From Terriglobia bacterium (GTDB lineage: Bacteria > Acidobacteriota > Terriglobia > Terriglobales > Acidobacteriaceae): DNA of 36,704 nt. The position numbers and the translations under genes are program-made. Every line of letters starts with the position of its first letter. Within the stretch, counting starts at the first letter, position 1. The notes beneath the pieces were generated by a model. The model did no database searches. It was not told the origin of the DNA and was given only the letters and a program-made list of their open reading frames with translations. This document shows, one piece after another, positions 1 through 7,389 of the stretch. The stretch is taken from the NCBI GenBank assembly GCA_020073565.1, contig JAIQEY010000053.1:1-36704 (forward strand). Direction: 5' to 3'.

Positions 1-344
1 GCGCGGCTGTCGATATCGGCGAGGACGGGGATCTTGAACTGCTCCATGAACTCGTCGGTGACCTGCTGCGAGCGCCAGTTGGAGCTGACTTTCGAGAACT
101 CGCGGACGACCACGCCTTCGATGTAGGGGCGGATGGCTTCGTTGTCTTCGGGGTTGGTGCCGTAGTTGCCGATTTCTGGGTTGGTCAGGACGACGATTTG
201 TCCTGCGTAGGAGGGGTCGGTGAAAATTTCCTGGTAGCCAGTAATGGAAGTATTGAAAACGACTTCGCCGGAACACTCGCCTTTGGCGCCGTAGCCTTTG
301 CCGCGGAAGACTCTGCCGTCCTCCAGCGCAAGGATCGCTTGCAT
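1..344 (-). CDS. carA: carbamoyl-phosphate synthase small subunit (partial, N-terminal part)
   Basis: This is the first 114 or so codons of CarA; the gene runs off the left edge. CarA is the glutamine amidotransferase subunit that passes ammonia to CarB, making carbamoyl phosphate for pyrimidines and arginine. The translation starts MQAILALEDGRVFRGKGYGA and contains the CarA N-terminal signatures GEVVFNTSITGYQEI, TDPSYAGQIVVLTNP and IGNYGTN, in the family order. The catalytic class I glutaminase domain lies outside the window. The ATG at 344 is preceded by AGGAG with a 5-nt spacer, so this start is well supported. It lies 170 nt downstream of lepB on the same strand, with a repeat hairpin between them, so it is probably transcribed separately. 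Confidence 0.95.
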   Translation of the reverse strand, partial: MQAILALEDGRVFRGKGYGAKGECSGEVVFNTSITGYQEIFTDPSYAGQIVVLTNPEIGNYGTNPEDNEAIRPYIEGVVVREFSKVSSNWRSQQVTDEFMEQFKIPVLADIDSR

Positions 345-399
345 TGGAACTCCTGGGAGTGGATTTTGTAGATTCTAACAGCAGAGTAGCGTGGAAGAA

Positions 400-510
400 A
401 GGTCTGAGTTGTCAGGTCTCAGGTCTCAGGTCTCAGGTCTCAGGAAAATCACTCGGTGCAAACGGTGTGGGTTTTCCTGAGACCGAGACCTGGCACCTGC
501 GACCTGAGAC
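400..510. repeat. degenerate 7-bp tandem repeats forming an inverted repeat between lepB and carA
   Basis: From 400 to 445 the sequence repeats in 7-nt steps; the unit AGGTCTC is perfect four times from 414, after two diverged copies. The right side (472-510) carries diverged copies in inverted orientation. The junction holds a perfect 12-bp inverted repeat, GTCTCAGGAAAA at 437-448 against TTTTCCTGAGAC at 472-483, with a 23-nt loop. It begins a few bases after the lepB stop codon and could act as a terminator or RNA 3'-end stabiliser, although no T-run follows on the minus strand. The same 7-nt period recurs at eight other loci in the window. Confidence 0.85.
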
Positions 511-514
511 TTTC

Positions 515-1090
515 TTACCGCAGCCTTCCCAGCTTCTCCATTGGCCAGTATCCGAAAACGGCTTTGCCGTAGATGTAACGCTCGTTGACGGGGCCGAACT
601 CGCGGCTGTCGCTGGACATGGTGCGGTGATCGCCGAGCACGAAGTAGCTGTGGGTCGGAACCGTTACCTCGGCGTAGGAGCGGGCATCGGCATACTCGCT
701 GGGAACGTAATCTTCGTCGATGGCCCGGCCGTTCACGTACACTTGTCCATTTTCGATCCGGATGCGGTCGCCGGCAACGCCAATGACCCGTTTGATGTAG
801 CTCTTCGAGGTGTCGGGCGGATAGCGAAAGACTACGATATCGCCGCGCTCGATCGGCTCCCAGTGGTAGACGAACTTGTTGACGAAGATGCGCTCCTGAT
901 CTTCGAGGCCGGGCATCATGCTGACGCCTTCGACCTTTACCGGCTGATAGAGAAAGATGATGATGAAGGCCGAGATGGCGAGCGACACGAGCAGATCTCG
1001 TGCCCACACCGCCATCACGTGCAACGGGCGAGAAACAGGTTCTTGATTGGCCGCCGGGGCGGACGGCGGTGTATTCCCCACTTCTGGCAT
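515..1090 (-). CDS. lepB: signal peptidase I
   Basis: Type I leader peptidase of 191 residues, which cleaves signal peptides from exported proteins at the outer face of the inner membrane. One membrane segment (about residues 33-50, DLLVSLAISAFIIIFLY) follows a short cytoplasmic tail. The catalytic Ser is in VEGVSMMPGL, a variant of the usual SMxPTL box. The general-base Lys is in SYIKRVIGVAGD, and the late boxes appear as GDHRTMSSDSREFG. The length is typical of compact bacterial LepB. No clear Shine-Dalgarno sequence precedes the ATG; a TATAAA hexamer lies 11 nt upstream (1107-1102), so the transcript may have a very short leader. The region upstream of it holds degenerate 7-nt repeats (1112-1139). 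Confidence 0.95.
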   Translation of the reverse strand: MPEVGNTPPSAPAANQEPVSRPLHVMAVWARDLLVSLAISAFIIIFLYQPVKVEGVSMMPGLEDQERIFVNKFVYHWEPIERGDIVVFRYPPDTSKSYIKRVIGVAGDRIRIENGQVYVNGRAIDEDYVPSEYADARSYAEVTVPTHSYFVLGDHRTMSSDSREFGPVNERYIYGKAVFGYWPMEKLGRLR

Positions 1091-1111
1091 CGTAAGATCA
1101 TTTTATACGAT

Positions 1112-1139
1112 GGCAGAAGTCAGAAGTGAGATTGCAGCG
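1112..1139. repeat. degenerate 7-bp tandem repeat upstream of lepB
   Basis: Four consecutive 7-nt units related to GTCAGAA (at 1112, 1119, 1126 and 1133) occupy most of the 92-nt space between divergent lepB and the DUF420 gene. The units closely resemble those at 18991 and 32189. Confidence 0.6.
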
Positions 1140-1182
1140 GCCTCCTTGCTAAATCCCTCCACTCCCCGTACAACAACTTCAC

Positions 1183-1611
1183 ATGACCGACTATTCGATT
1201 TTTCCGAAGATTAACGCGACCTTGAATGGCTGCAGCGCAGTGCTGCTAGTAACTGGTCGGGTGCTGATTGCTCGCGGGCAAAGGGCCGCACATCGCGCTC
1301 TGATGTTGACTGCCTTCGGGACTTCGGCGCTCTTTCTCGTGTCATACGTCTACTACCACTGGCCGCATCACGGAGGCATCGTGTATTTTCACGGTACGGG
1401 TTGGACACGACTCCTCTACTTTGCCATCCTCGGCTCGCACACAATCCTGGCTATCGTCATCGTGCCCATGGTGATTATCACGCTGAATCGCGCCCTGCGC
1501 GGGCAGTTTGACCGTCACCGGACGATCGCGCGCTGGACCTTTCCGATCTGGCTGTACGTGTCGGTAACGGGCGTGGTGGTTTACCTGATGCTGTTTCAGT
1601 TGTCTGCCTAG
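1183..1611 (+). CDS. DUF420 family membrane protein (YozB/CtaM-like)
   Basis: A 142-residue integral membrane protein with four hydrophobic segments, at roughly residues 13-30, 43-58, 78-102 and 118-140. The conserved His-rich stretch between segments 2 and 3 (YYHWPHHGG) and the HxxxAxxxVP pattern after SHTILA match the DUF420 family. Its Bacillus member YozB/CtaM is needed for maturation of the caa3 cytochrome oxidase. A role in heme-copper oxidase assembly is therefore plausible, but no oxidase genes are in the window. The ATG at 1183 has no recognisable Shine-Dalgarno sequence. It is divergent from lepB and separated by 165 nt from the next plus-strand gene. Confidence 0.8.
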   Translation: MTDYSIFPKINATLNGCSAVLLVTGRVLIARGQRAAHRALMLTAFGTSALFLVSYVYYHWPHHGGIVYFHGTGWTRLLYFAILGSHTILAIVIVPMVIITLNRALRGQFDRHRTIARWTFPIWLYVSVTGVVVYLMLFQLSA

Positions 1612-1700
1612 GAGTGTTTCGAGTCTTCGAACTCGGCCGTTCTGAACATGCCATTGTGACCGGCATCACGGACTGACGGTCACCGATAGCAGAACATTCT

Positions 1701-1720
1701 CCCGAGCCGTTCTCGGGCTC
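1701..1720. other. short GC-rich hairpin downstream of the DUF420 gene
   Basis: CCCGAG (1701-1706) and CTCGGG (1712-1717) pair across a 5-nt loop, and an alternative pairing GAGCC/GGCTC overlaps it. There is no T-run, so it is at best a weak or Rho-assisted terminator. Nothing else is recognisable in the intergenic stretch 1612-1776. Confidence 0.35.
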
Positions 1721-1776
1721 TAAGGGCCGCAGGCGCGAGTCTCATTCCGTTTCGCGGCGGCGCCTGGAGGCTTGGC

Positions 1777-4700
1777 ATGAACCTACGCGTCGGATTAGAC
1801 ATCGGCGCCAGCAGCCTGAAGTTGGCCGCGCTCTGCTCTTCGAGCGGCCTCCAGGATGTTTCCGAACAGCAGCTCCCTGAGCAATTTCTGCGGCTGATGT
1901 TTCCCAGCGGCAGTCCGCAAGCCGGCAAAACGTTGCTGGTGTCGCGCTACCGGCGCATTCAGGGGAATCCGCTGCAATCCGCCTACGAACTGCTCCTGGA
2001 ATTGCAGCAGTGGGCGGGAGCCAACTCGATCCACAGCTTGCGCGTCACCGGCTCGGGCGGGCGGCGGGTTGCCAACCTGCTGGGCTGCGGCTACGAGAAC
2101 GAATTTCGGGCGCTGGCCAAGGGCGTGCGTTCCATGTATCCGGGGGTGCGCACTATCTTCGAGATGGGGGGCGCTTCATCGCGCTACCTGCGGCTTGATC
2201 CGGCCGATGCCAGCGGATACCTGGGAATCGTGGATTACCAATCCAGCGGGGACTGCGCGGCGGGGACGGGATCGTTCATGGATCAGCAGGCGTCGCGTCT
2301 GCGCTATTCGGTAGAGGAGGCAGCGGCGGCGGCCTGCGTCGAGGAGACTGCTGCGCGCGTGGCTGGCCGGTGCTCGGTGTTCGCCAAGACCGACATGATT
2401 CATGCCCAGCAACGCGGCTATACGACGGGCCAGATTCTGCGCGGGCTGTGCGAAGCGATTGCGCGCAACTTCAAGTCGAGCATCGTGCGGGGGCGGCCGG
2501 TCGTGGCTCCGGTGTTGTTCGTCGGCGGTGTGGCGATGAACGAGGCCGTGCAGCGCGCCGTCGCGCAGGTGTTCCGCCTGAAGCCCGAAGGTATGGTGCA
2601 CGCGGAACTGCCCTATTGTTTGAGCGCGTTGGGTGCGGCTCTGGTCGCAGCCGACGACATGCCGCAGACAAGCGTTTCCATCGGAGCGCTGCAACTGCAC
2701 GAATTGAGCACGCCAGAAGCGGCCAGCAGCGAACCGCTATCGCTGGAGAACGTCCGCCTGTTACGGCGCGAGGCGGTGACGGCTGACGTTGAGCCTGCAA
2801 CGGCGGCCATCGAGGCCTATCTCGGAATCGATGTTGGGTCGGTCAGCACGAACCTGGTGGTGATTAACGCCGCCGGCCAACTTCTGAAGGAAATCTATTT
2901 GCCGACGGCCGGGCGGCCGATCGAGGTCGTGAATGACGGCCTGCAGGAAATTCAGGAAGAGCTCGGCACGTTCCTCGACATTCGCGGGGTGGGCACCACG
3001 GGCTCGGGGCGCGAGTTGATTGGCGAACTGGTCGGGGCCGATACGGTCAACGACGAAATTACCGCCCACAAAACAGGCGCTGTCCACGTCTGCCATTCGG
3101 TGGGCACCGACCTGGTGGACACAATTTTCGAGATCGGCGGTCAGGACTCGAAGTTCATCCGCCTGGATGGCGGGATCGTCGTCGATTTCACGATGAACGA
3201 AGCGTGTGCGGCCGGTACCGGATCGTTTCTTGAGGAGCAGGCCGAAAAGCTGGGGATTTCCATCAAGGGTGAGTTCGCCCAGCTGGCGCTGGCTTCGCAG
3301 CATCCGTCGCGACTCGGCGAACGCTGCACCGTGTTCATGGACCGCGATCTGACGGCGGCGCTGCTGGACGGCGCGCAGGTAGGAGATCTGTGCGCTGGAC
3401 TTGCTTACTCGGTTGCCATGAACTACCTGAATCGCGTCGTTCGTGGGCGCAAGATCGGCAACGTGATCTATTTCCAGGGCGGCACCGCCTACAACGATGC
3501 CGTGGCGGCGGCGTTCGCCAAAATCCTGGGTAAGCCCATCATCGTGCCTCCGCATAACGGCGTGATTGGCGCGATTGGAATGGCGCTGCTGGCGCGGGAT
3601 CGTATGATGGGAACAAGTCAGCGCAGCCGATTCCGCGGTTACGACCTGAACCGCGTGGACTATACCAGCCGCGACTTCGTCTGCCGCGCTTGCTCCAACG
3701 ATTGCGACATGAAGGAGTTCGTCATCGAGGGGCAGAAGACCTACTGGGGGGACAAGTGTTCCGACAAGTTCCGCAAGCGCACGCGGACCGATCGCGAGCC
3801 GGTGATTGCCGACCTGCTGGAAGTTCGCGAGAAGTTACTGCTGAAGACTTGTCAGCCGGAGATGGCGGGCGAACGCGTGGTCGGCATTCCGCGCGCCATG
3901 TTTTTCTACGACTCCTTCCCTTTCTGGAGCACCTATTTGCAGGGGATGGGGTGCCGGATCGTGCTCTCCTCCGCAACCGACGGGGCGATCGCAGCGCGCG
4001 GTGAAGAACTGGCAATTGCCCAGCCCTGTTTCCCGGTACAGGTCGCGCACGGGCATGTTGAGGCGCTGGTCAAAGCCGGCGCAGAGAGCGTGTTCGTTCC
4101 GAACGTGGTGAACATGGAATCTCCGACTCAGAATTCCGTGGAGTCCTACCTGTGCCCATGGAACCAGACGTTGCCGTTTGTGCTGCGCGCGGCGGCCGGG
4201 CTCGCGGATGTGCGGGAGCGTCTGCTCGCTCCCACGGTTCATTTCCGTCTGGGCAGAAAAGCGGTGAGAGGGCAGTTGCGTTCCTTTGCCCGTGAGCAGG
4301 GTTGGACGGGTCGCCGGAGTGATGAGGCCGCCGAAGCCGCGTATGCCGCGCAGGCAGAGTTTCAGCAGAAGTCGCTGCTGGCAGGTCGCGAGGCATTGCA
4401 GCAGGTTGCGAGTACCGGGGAACCAGCGATCGTGCTGGTGGGACGCGCTTATAACTTGTACGACCGCAGCATGAACTGCGATATCCCGCGAAAGCTGCGG
4501 TCCCTCTACGGCGTGAACGTGATTCCTCTGGATTTCATACCGACTGAAAACGAGGACATCAGCTCGATTCACTCGAATATGTTCTGGAATTCCGGACGCC
4601 TGATCCTGGCCGCGGCGAAATTCACGGCGCGCGATCCGAACCTGCACGTCATGTTCATTTCGAATTTCAAGTGCGGGCCGGATTCTTACATCAAGCTGTA

Positions 4701-4845
4701 TTTGCGGGACGCGGCGGGCAAGCCGGCACTGTTCTTGCAGTTTGACGCACACTCCAACGACGCCGGCTATCTGACGCGGTGTGAAGCCTATCTCGACAGC
4801 AAAGGATTCCTGGGATGTCCATCCTCCACCACCATACCTGCGTAA
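1777..4845 (+). CDS. BadF/BadG/BcrA/BcrD-type ATPase, 2-hydroxyacyl-CoA dehydratase activator family, with DUF2229
   Basis: A 1022-residue protein with two tandem ASKHA ATPase domains of the HgdC/BadF type. The first starts GLDIGASSLKLAAL and carries CAAGTGSF (about residue 164) and RCSVFAKTDM. The second starts YLGIDVGSVSTNLVVI (about residue 348) and carries CAAGTGSF and RCTVFMDRD. In HgdC the equivalent cysteines hold the [4Fe-4S] cluster shared by the dimer. Next come a cysteine cluster (CRACSNDC, then KCSDKF) and a DUF2229 region starting at RVVGIPRAMFFYDSFP. Such proteins use ATP hydrolysis to push low-potential electrons to a partner. The ATG has a GGAGG 6 nt upstream. It overlaps the next gene by 31 nt; the two together (1461 residues) match the single-chain versions known in other bacteria. 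The physiological substrate is unknown. Confidence 0.85.
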   Translation: MNLRVGLDIGASSLKLAALCSSSGLQDVSEQQLPEQFLRLMFPSGSPQAGKTLLVSRYRRIQGNPLQSAYELLLELQQWAGANSIHSLRVTGSGGRRVANLLGCGYENEFRALAKGVRSMYPGVRTIFEMGGASSRYLRLDPADASGYLGIVDYQSSGDCAAGTGSFMDQQASRLRYSVEEAAAAACVEETAARVAGRCSVFAKTDMIHAQQRGYTTGQILRGLCEAIARNFKSSIVRGRPVVAPVLFVGGVAMNEAVQRAVAQVFRLKPEGMVHAELPYCLSALGAALVAADDMPQTSVSIGALQLHELSTPEAASSEPLSLENVRLLRREAVTADVEPATAAIEAYLGIDVGSVSTNLVVINAAGQLLKEIYLPTAGRPIEVVNDGLQEIQEELGTFLDIRGVGTTGSGRELIGELVGADTVNDEITAHKTGAVHVCHSVGTDLVDTIFEIGGQDSKFIRLDGGIVVDFTMNEACAAGTGSFLEEQAEKLGISIKGEFAQLALASQHPSRLGERCTVFMDRDLTAALLDGAQVGDLCAGLAYSVAMNYLNRVVRGRKIGNVIYFQGGTAYNDAVAAAFAKILGKPIIVPPHNGVIGAIGMALLARDRMMGTSQRSRFRGYDLNRVDYTSRDFVCRACSNDCDMKEFVIEGQKTYWGDKCSDKFRKRTRTDREPVIADLLEVREKLLLKTCQPEMAGERVVGIPRAMFFYDSFPFWSTYLQGMGCRIVLSSATDGAIAARGEELAIAQPCFPVQVAHGHVEALVKAGAESVFVPNVVNMESPTQNSVESYLCPWNQTLPFVLRAAAGLADVRERLLAPTVHFRLGRKAVRGQLRSFAREQGWTGRRSDEAAEAAYAAQAEFQQKSLLAGREALQQVASTGEPAIVLVGRAYNLYDRSMNCDIPRKLRSLYGVNVIPLDFIPTENEDISSIHSNMFWNSGRLILAAAKFTARDPNLHVMFISNFKCGPDSYIKLYLRDAAGKPALFLQFDAHSNDAGYLTRCEAYLDSKGFLGCPSSTTIPA

Positions 4846-6134
4846 GGAAGACGGTTCCGAAAAGTCATCCGCTGTTCGGCAAGGTGATTTATGTGCCCGC
4901 GATGGCGGAAGGCAGCGCGCAAGCCTTCTGCGCGGTACTGCACGGGATGGGGATCGAGGCGCACACGACCCCACCGTCCGACGAGCGCACGCTGGAATTG
5001 GGCGGTAAGTACACCAGCGGCGATGAGTGCTATCCGGCGAAAGTAACGGTGGGCGACTTCGTCAAAATCACCGAGCAGCCCGGGTTCGACGCGAAGCGCA
5101 CGATGTTTTTTATGGCCAGCGGCGGTGGGCCGTGCCGATTCGGGCAATACTCGACGTTTCTCAAGAAATTGCTGGTTGAACTGGGGCATGCCGAGGTCGG
5201 TGTGCTCTCCCCGAGCAACGAGCATGGCTACTCGGAGATTGGGGAATTTGGGACGCCGTTCGTGCGGGGAGCGTGGCGTGCGCTGGTGAGTTCCGATCTT
5301 CTGCGCAAGAAGTTATTGATGACGCGTCCGTACGAGGTCAGGCCTGGTGCGGCGGACTGCGCATTTCAGGATTCGGTGGACGATCTGTGCCGGACGATCG
5401 AGCAGAGCTGCTCCGATTTCGATTGCCAGATGGAGGCACTGGTCGATTCGCTGGGCCGGGCGCGACTGCGTTTTGAGTCCGTCGAGCTGGACCGCACACA
5501 GGAACGGCCATTGATCGGGGTCGTGGGCGAGATCTTCTGCCGGCTGAACAATTTTTCAAACAACGATCTGATTCGGCGCCTGGAAAAGCAAGGCGCGGAG
5601 TGCTGGATCAGCGACATCGCGGAGTGGGTAACCTATACCAACCAGGAAGAAGCGCGCCAGTTGCGGCTGGAGGGGCGCGCGCTGTCGCGCGCTATGTTGC
5701 AATGCTGGCTGCGCACGCGGATCCAGCAGCAGGATGAACACGCCCTGATGGAGGTATTCCGCGATGACTTCGCGGGCCACGAAGAGCCCACCTACGCCGA
5801 ACTGATGGACTTGGCTCGTCCTTACCTGCCCAATACCGGGATCGGGGGCGAGATGGTAATGAGCGTGGGTAAGGCGGGGTATCTGGCTCGTAAAGGGGCC
5901 GACGGCGTGGTCGACATCAGCCCGTTCACCTGCATGAACGGGATCGTAAGCGAAGCCATCTATCCGCGGCTGAGCCAGGATCTGGGCGGGTTCCCGATCC
6001 GGAATTTCTATTTTGACGGCACGCAGTTCGACCTGGATCGCGATGTGGGGATCTATCTGGAGTTGGCGCGGTCGTACCGGGAGCGGAAAACGCACGGGCG
6101 GGAGAGGCAGGAGCGGGCCGCGCGCGCGGCGTAA
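4815..6134 (+). CDS. DUF2229/HgdB-like partner, C-terminal half of the activase-related family
   Basis: This 439-residue protein corresponds to the C-terminal part of long CoA-activase-related proteins. Conserved motifs with likely cluster-ligand cysteines are SGDECYPAKV, GGGPCRFGQY followed by SNEHGYSEIG, and SPFTCMNGIVSEAIYP, a spacing like that of 2-hydroxyacyl-CoA dehydratase subunits. It probably forms the iron-sulfur reductase site that accepts electrons from the upstream ATPase. The ATG at 4815 lies inside the end of the upstream gene in another frame, with AAAGGA 8 nt before it, which suggests translational coupling rather than a broken gene. A sequencing frameshift joining the two is the alternative. 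The C-terminus is rich in Arg and Ala. No dehydratase substrate gene is adjacent, so the reaction cannot be named. Confidence 0.8.
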   Translation: MSILHHHTCVRKTVPKSHPLFGKVIYVPAMAEGSAQAFCAVLHGMGIEAHTTPPSDERTLELGGKYTSGDECYPAKVTVGDFVKITEQPGFDAKRTMFFMASGGGPCRFGQYSTFLKKLLVELGHAEVGVLSPSNEHGYSEIGEFGTPFVRGAWRALVSSDLLRKKLLMTRPYEVRPGAADCAFQDSVDDLCRTIEQSCSDFDCQMEALVDSLGRARLRFESVELDRTQERPLIGVVGEIFCRLNNFSNNDLIRRLEKQGAECWISDIAEWVTYTNQEEARQLRLEGRALSRAMLQCWLRTRIQQQDEHALMEVFRDDFAGHEEPTYAELMDLARPYLPNTGIGGEMVMSVGKAGYLARKGADGVVDISPFTCMNGIVSEAIYPRLSQDLGGFPIRNFYFDGTQFDLDRDVGIYLELARSYRERKTHGRERQERAARAA

Positions 6135-6199
6135 TTCACTGCGGGATTCATCACATATTTTGAGTGCGGGCGGCACGCCTTGCGGGCGCGCAGTTCTGG

Positions 6200-6205
6200 T
6201 ATAGT
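6200..6205 (+). promoter_or_regulatory. candidate -10 element of ssb
   Basis: TATAGT lies 24 nt before the ssb ATG. The best -35-like match, TTGCGG at 6180-6185, is only 14 nt away, so the -35 assignment is weak. Confidence 0.4.
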
Positions 6206-6229
6206 GAGCGTCAAAGAGGAGCCTGCACC

Positions 6230-6709
6230 ATGAAAAGCGTGAATAAAGTCATCCTGGTCGGAAACCTGGGCAAGGATCCCGAGGTAAAGTACACGCCCCA
6301 GGGCACGCCGGTAGCGAAGTTCTCGCTGGCCACCAACGAACGCTTCAAAGACAAGGACGGCAACTGGCAGGACCGCACCGAGTGGCACAACATTGTGCTG
6401 TGGCAGCGCTTGGCAGAGATCGCCGGGCAGTATTTGAAGAAGGGCAGTAAGGTGTACATCGAAGGCCGTCTCCGGACTGATTCCTGGGACGACAAGCAGA
6501 GCGGTCAGAAGAAGTATATGACCCAGATCGTGGGCAACGACATCGTTCTGTTGAGCGGTCGCGGCGAGGGTGGTGACGTCGCTGGCGGATCGCGCGGAGC
6601 GACTGCGTCTGCGGGCGGCAACAACTTCGATCAGAGCGTGCCGGAAGCGGAACACGCGCCAGCGTCAGCGGGGTCCGGGCCGATTACGGATGAGGACATA
6701 CCGTTCTAG
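6230..6709 (+). CDS. ssb: single-stranded DNA-binding protein
   Basis: A 159-residue SSB that coats single-stranded DNA during replication, repair and recombination. Residues 1 to about 110 form the OB fold, with the family opening SVNKVILVGNLGKDPE, then TPQGTPVAKFSLATNE, TEWHNIVLW and GSKVYIEGRLRT. A Gly/Ala-rich disordered linker follows. The tail ends in DEDIPF, the acidic tip that docks partner proteins. The chosen ATG at 6230 has AGAGGAG about 8 nt upstream, and translation from it begins with the family N-terminus. Its stop codon lies in a CTAG tetranucleotide shared with the stop codon of the convergent mazF gene. Confidence 0.97.
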   Translation: MKSVNKVILVGNLGKDPEVKYTPQGTPVAKFSLATNERFKDKDGNWQDRTEWHNIVLWQRLAEIAGQYLKKGSKVYIEGRLRTDSWDDKQSGQKKYMTQIVGNDIVLLSGRGEGGDVAGGSRGATASAGGNNFDQSVPEAEHAPASAGSGPITDEDIPF

Positions 6710-7059
6710 GCACTCTGAAACCCAAGCAATAAGCCCAGCTGTTCTCGGACGGCTGCCAGCACAGCAGGCGGAGCCTCATCGATGTAGCGGGCGTTGCGAG
6801 CGCGCCAGTCCAGGTTCTTGACTGCATCTGAGAGGATAACGCCTGTGACCTTGAGCCCTGCGGGCAAGACGGTCTCGAACGGGTATCCTTTCCGCCTGTT
6901 CGTAATGGGAGCAACGATCGCCAGCCCGGTCGGGCGGTTGTAGCTGGCGGGTGATAACACGATGGCTGGACGCCAGCCAGCCTGCTCGTGTCCAGTTCCT
7001 GGGTCGAAGTCAATCTTGATCAGGTGTCCTGTGTCCGGAACATAAGGCGCTTTCACCAT
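6706..7059 (-). CDS. mazF: MazF/PemK-family mRNA interferase toxin
   Basis: A 117-residue toxin of the MazF/PemK/ChpB fold, a sequence-specific endoribonuclease that acts on mRNA or other RNA. Family marks are the early GHLIKIDFDPGTGHEQAGWRPAIVLSP, containing the G(H/S)EQ-x-x-x-RP(A/V) motif, then LAIVAPITNRRKGYPF, and LSDAVKNLDWRARNARYI containing the conserved SDxxxxxDWRxR segment. It is encoded 3' of its antitoxin and overlaps it by 7 nt, typical of coupled toxin-antitoxin pairs. Its stop codon overlaps the ssb stop codon in the opposite direction. The target sequence cannot be read from the gene. Confidence 0.9.
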   Translation of the reverse strand: MVKAPYVPDTGHLIKIDFDPGTGHEQAGWRPAIVLSPASYNRPTGLAIVAPITNRRKGYPFETVLPAGLKVTGVILSDAVKNLDWRARNARYIDEAPPAVLAAVREQLGLLLGFQSA

Positions 7060-7301
7060 ACTTCCCTGCCGACGGGCTTACCCCAGTCCTGCTCGCCATG
7101 CAGGTTCTCCGGTTTGATGCGCGCTACCAGATCCCGCAACGTCAGCTTCGGGTGAGCGGGTTCAAGTGCAATGCGGCCTTTTTCCACGCGGATTTCCAGT
7201 TGATCGCCAGCGCGCATTTCGGCTTTTTCCAGGACGACCTTGGGAAGGCGCACGGCGTGACTGTTGCCCCACTTGACCACCTGTACCTTGACAGTTGCCA
7301 T
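7053..7301 (-). CDS. mazE: MazE/AbrB-family antitoxin
   Basis: An 82-residue antitoxin. The N-terminal 45 residues are a swapped-hairpin AbrB/MazE DNA-binding domain with the signature VVKWGNSHAVRLPKVVLEKAEMRAGD. The C-terminal part (LRDLVARIKPENLHGEQDWGKPVGREVW) is the flexible, acidic/aromatic tail that wraps the toxin. MazE dimers usually bind their own promoter, alone and in complex with MazF. The ATG at 7301 follows AAAGG on the minus strand. The gene is preceded by a good -35/-10 pair whose spacer holds a perfect 10-bp palindrome, consistent with autoregulation. Confidence 0.92.
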   Translation of the reverse strand: MATVKVQVVKWGNSHAVRLPKVVLEKAEMRAGDQLEIRVEKGRIALEPAHPKLTLRDLVARIKPENLHGEQDWGKPVGREVW

Positions 7302-7303
7302 GG

Positions 7304-7332
7304 TTGCATCCCCTTTGTGTCAAGTATATACA
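7304..7332 (+). promoter_or_regulatory. candidate promoter of the carbinolamine dehydratase gene
   Basis: TTGCAT (7304-7309) and TATACA (7327-7332) are separated by 17 nt on the plus strand, 57 nt before the ATG at 7390. Its -10 overlaps the mazEF -10, so the two promoters are divergent and physically interlocked. Confidence 0.55.
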
Positions 7333-7351
7333 TACGGATATCCGAACGCAA
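7323..7351 (-). promoter_or_regulatory. mazEF promoter
   Basis: On the minus strand, TTGCGT (7351-7346) and TATACT (7328-7323) are separated by exactly 17 nt, and the mazE ATG begins 21 nt after the -10. This is one of the best sigma-70-type matches in the window. Confidence 0.65.
7324..7344. promoter_or_regulatory. candidate MazE operator palindromes
   Basis: Two perfect palindromes lie next to each other: GTATATAC (7324-7331) and CGGATATCCG (7335-7344). They cover the mazEF -10 and spacer and abut the divergent plus-strand -10. AbrB/MazE proteins commonly bind such AT-centred palindromes; binding here is inferred only. Confidence 0.5.
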
Positions 7352-7389
7352 AGACTCTTTCCCGGAGTATCCTCTTCAGCGAGGTCCAT

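Noticed and set aside
400..445. Possible CRISPR-like array of short direct repeats
   Set aside because: The 7-bp units are contiguous, with no spacers, and no cas genes are nearby.
344..1129. Long plus-strand open frame opposite lepB
   Set aside because: It is antisense to a clear signal peptidase, starts within repeat DNA and shows no family motifs.
3835..4974. 379-codon minus-strand open frame inside the activase gene
   Set aside because: High G+C makes long antisense frames common; the plus strand encodes an unmistakable ATPase/DUF2229 protein and the antisense product has no recognisable domain.
7318..7323. TTGACA on the minus strand before mazE as a -35
   Set aside because: It is only 16 nt from the ATG, so the matching -10 would lie inside the gene; TTGCGT/TATACT further upstream fits better.
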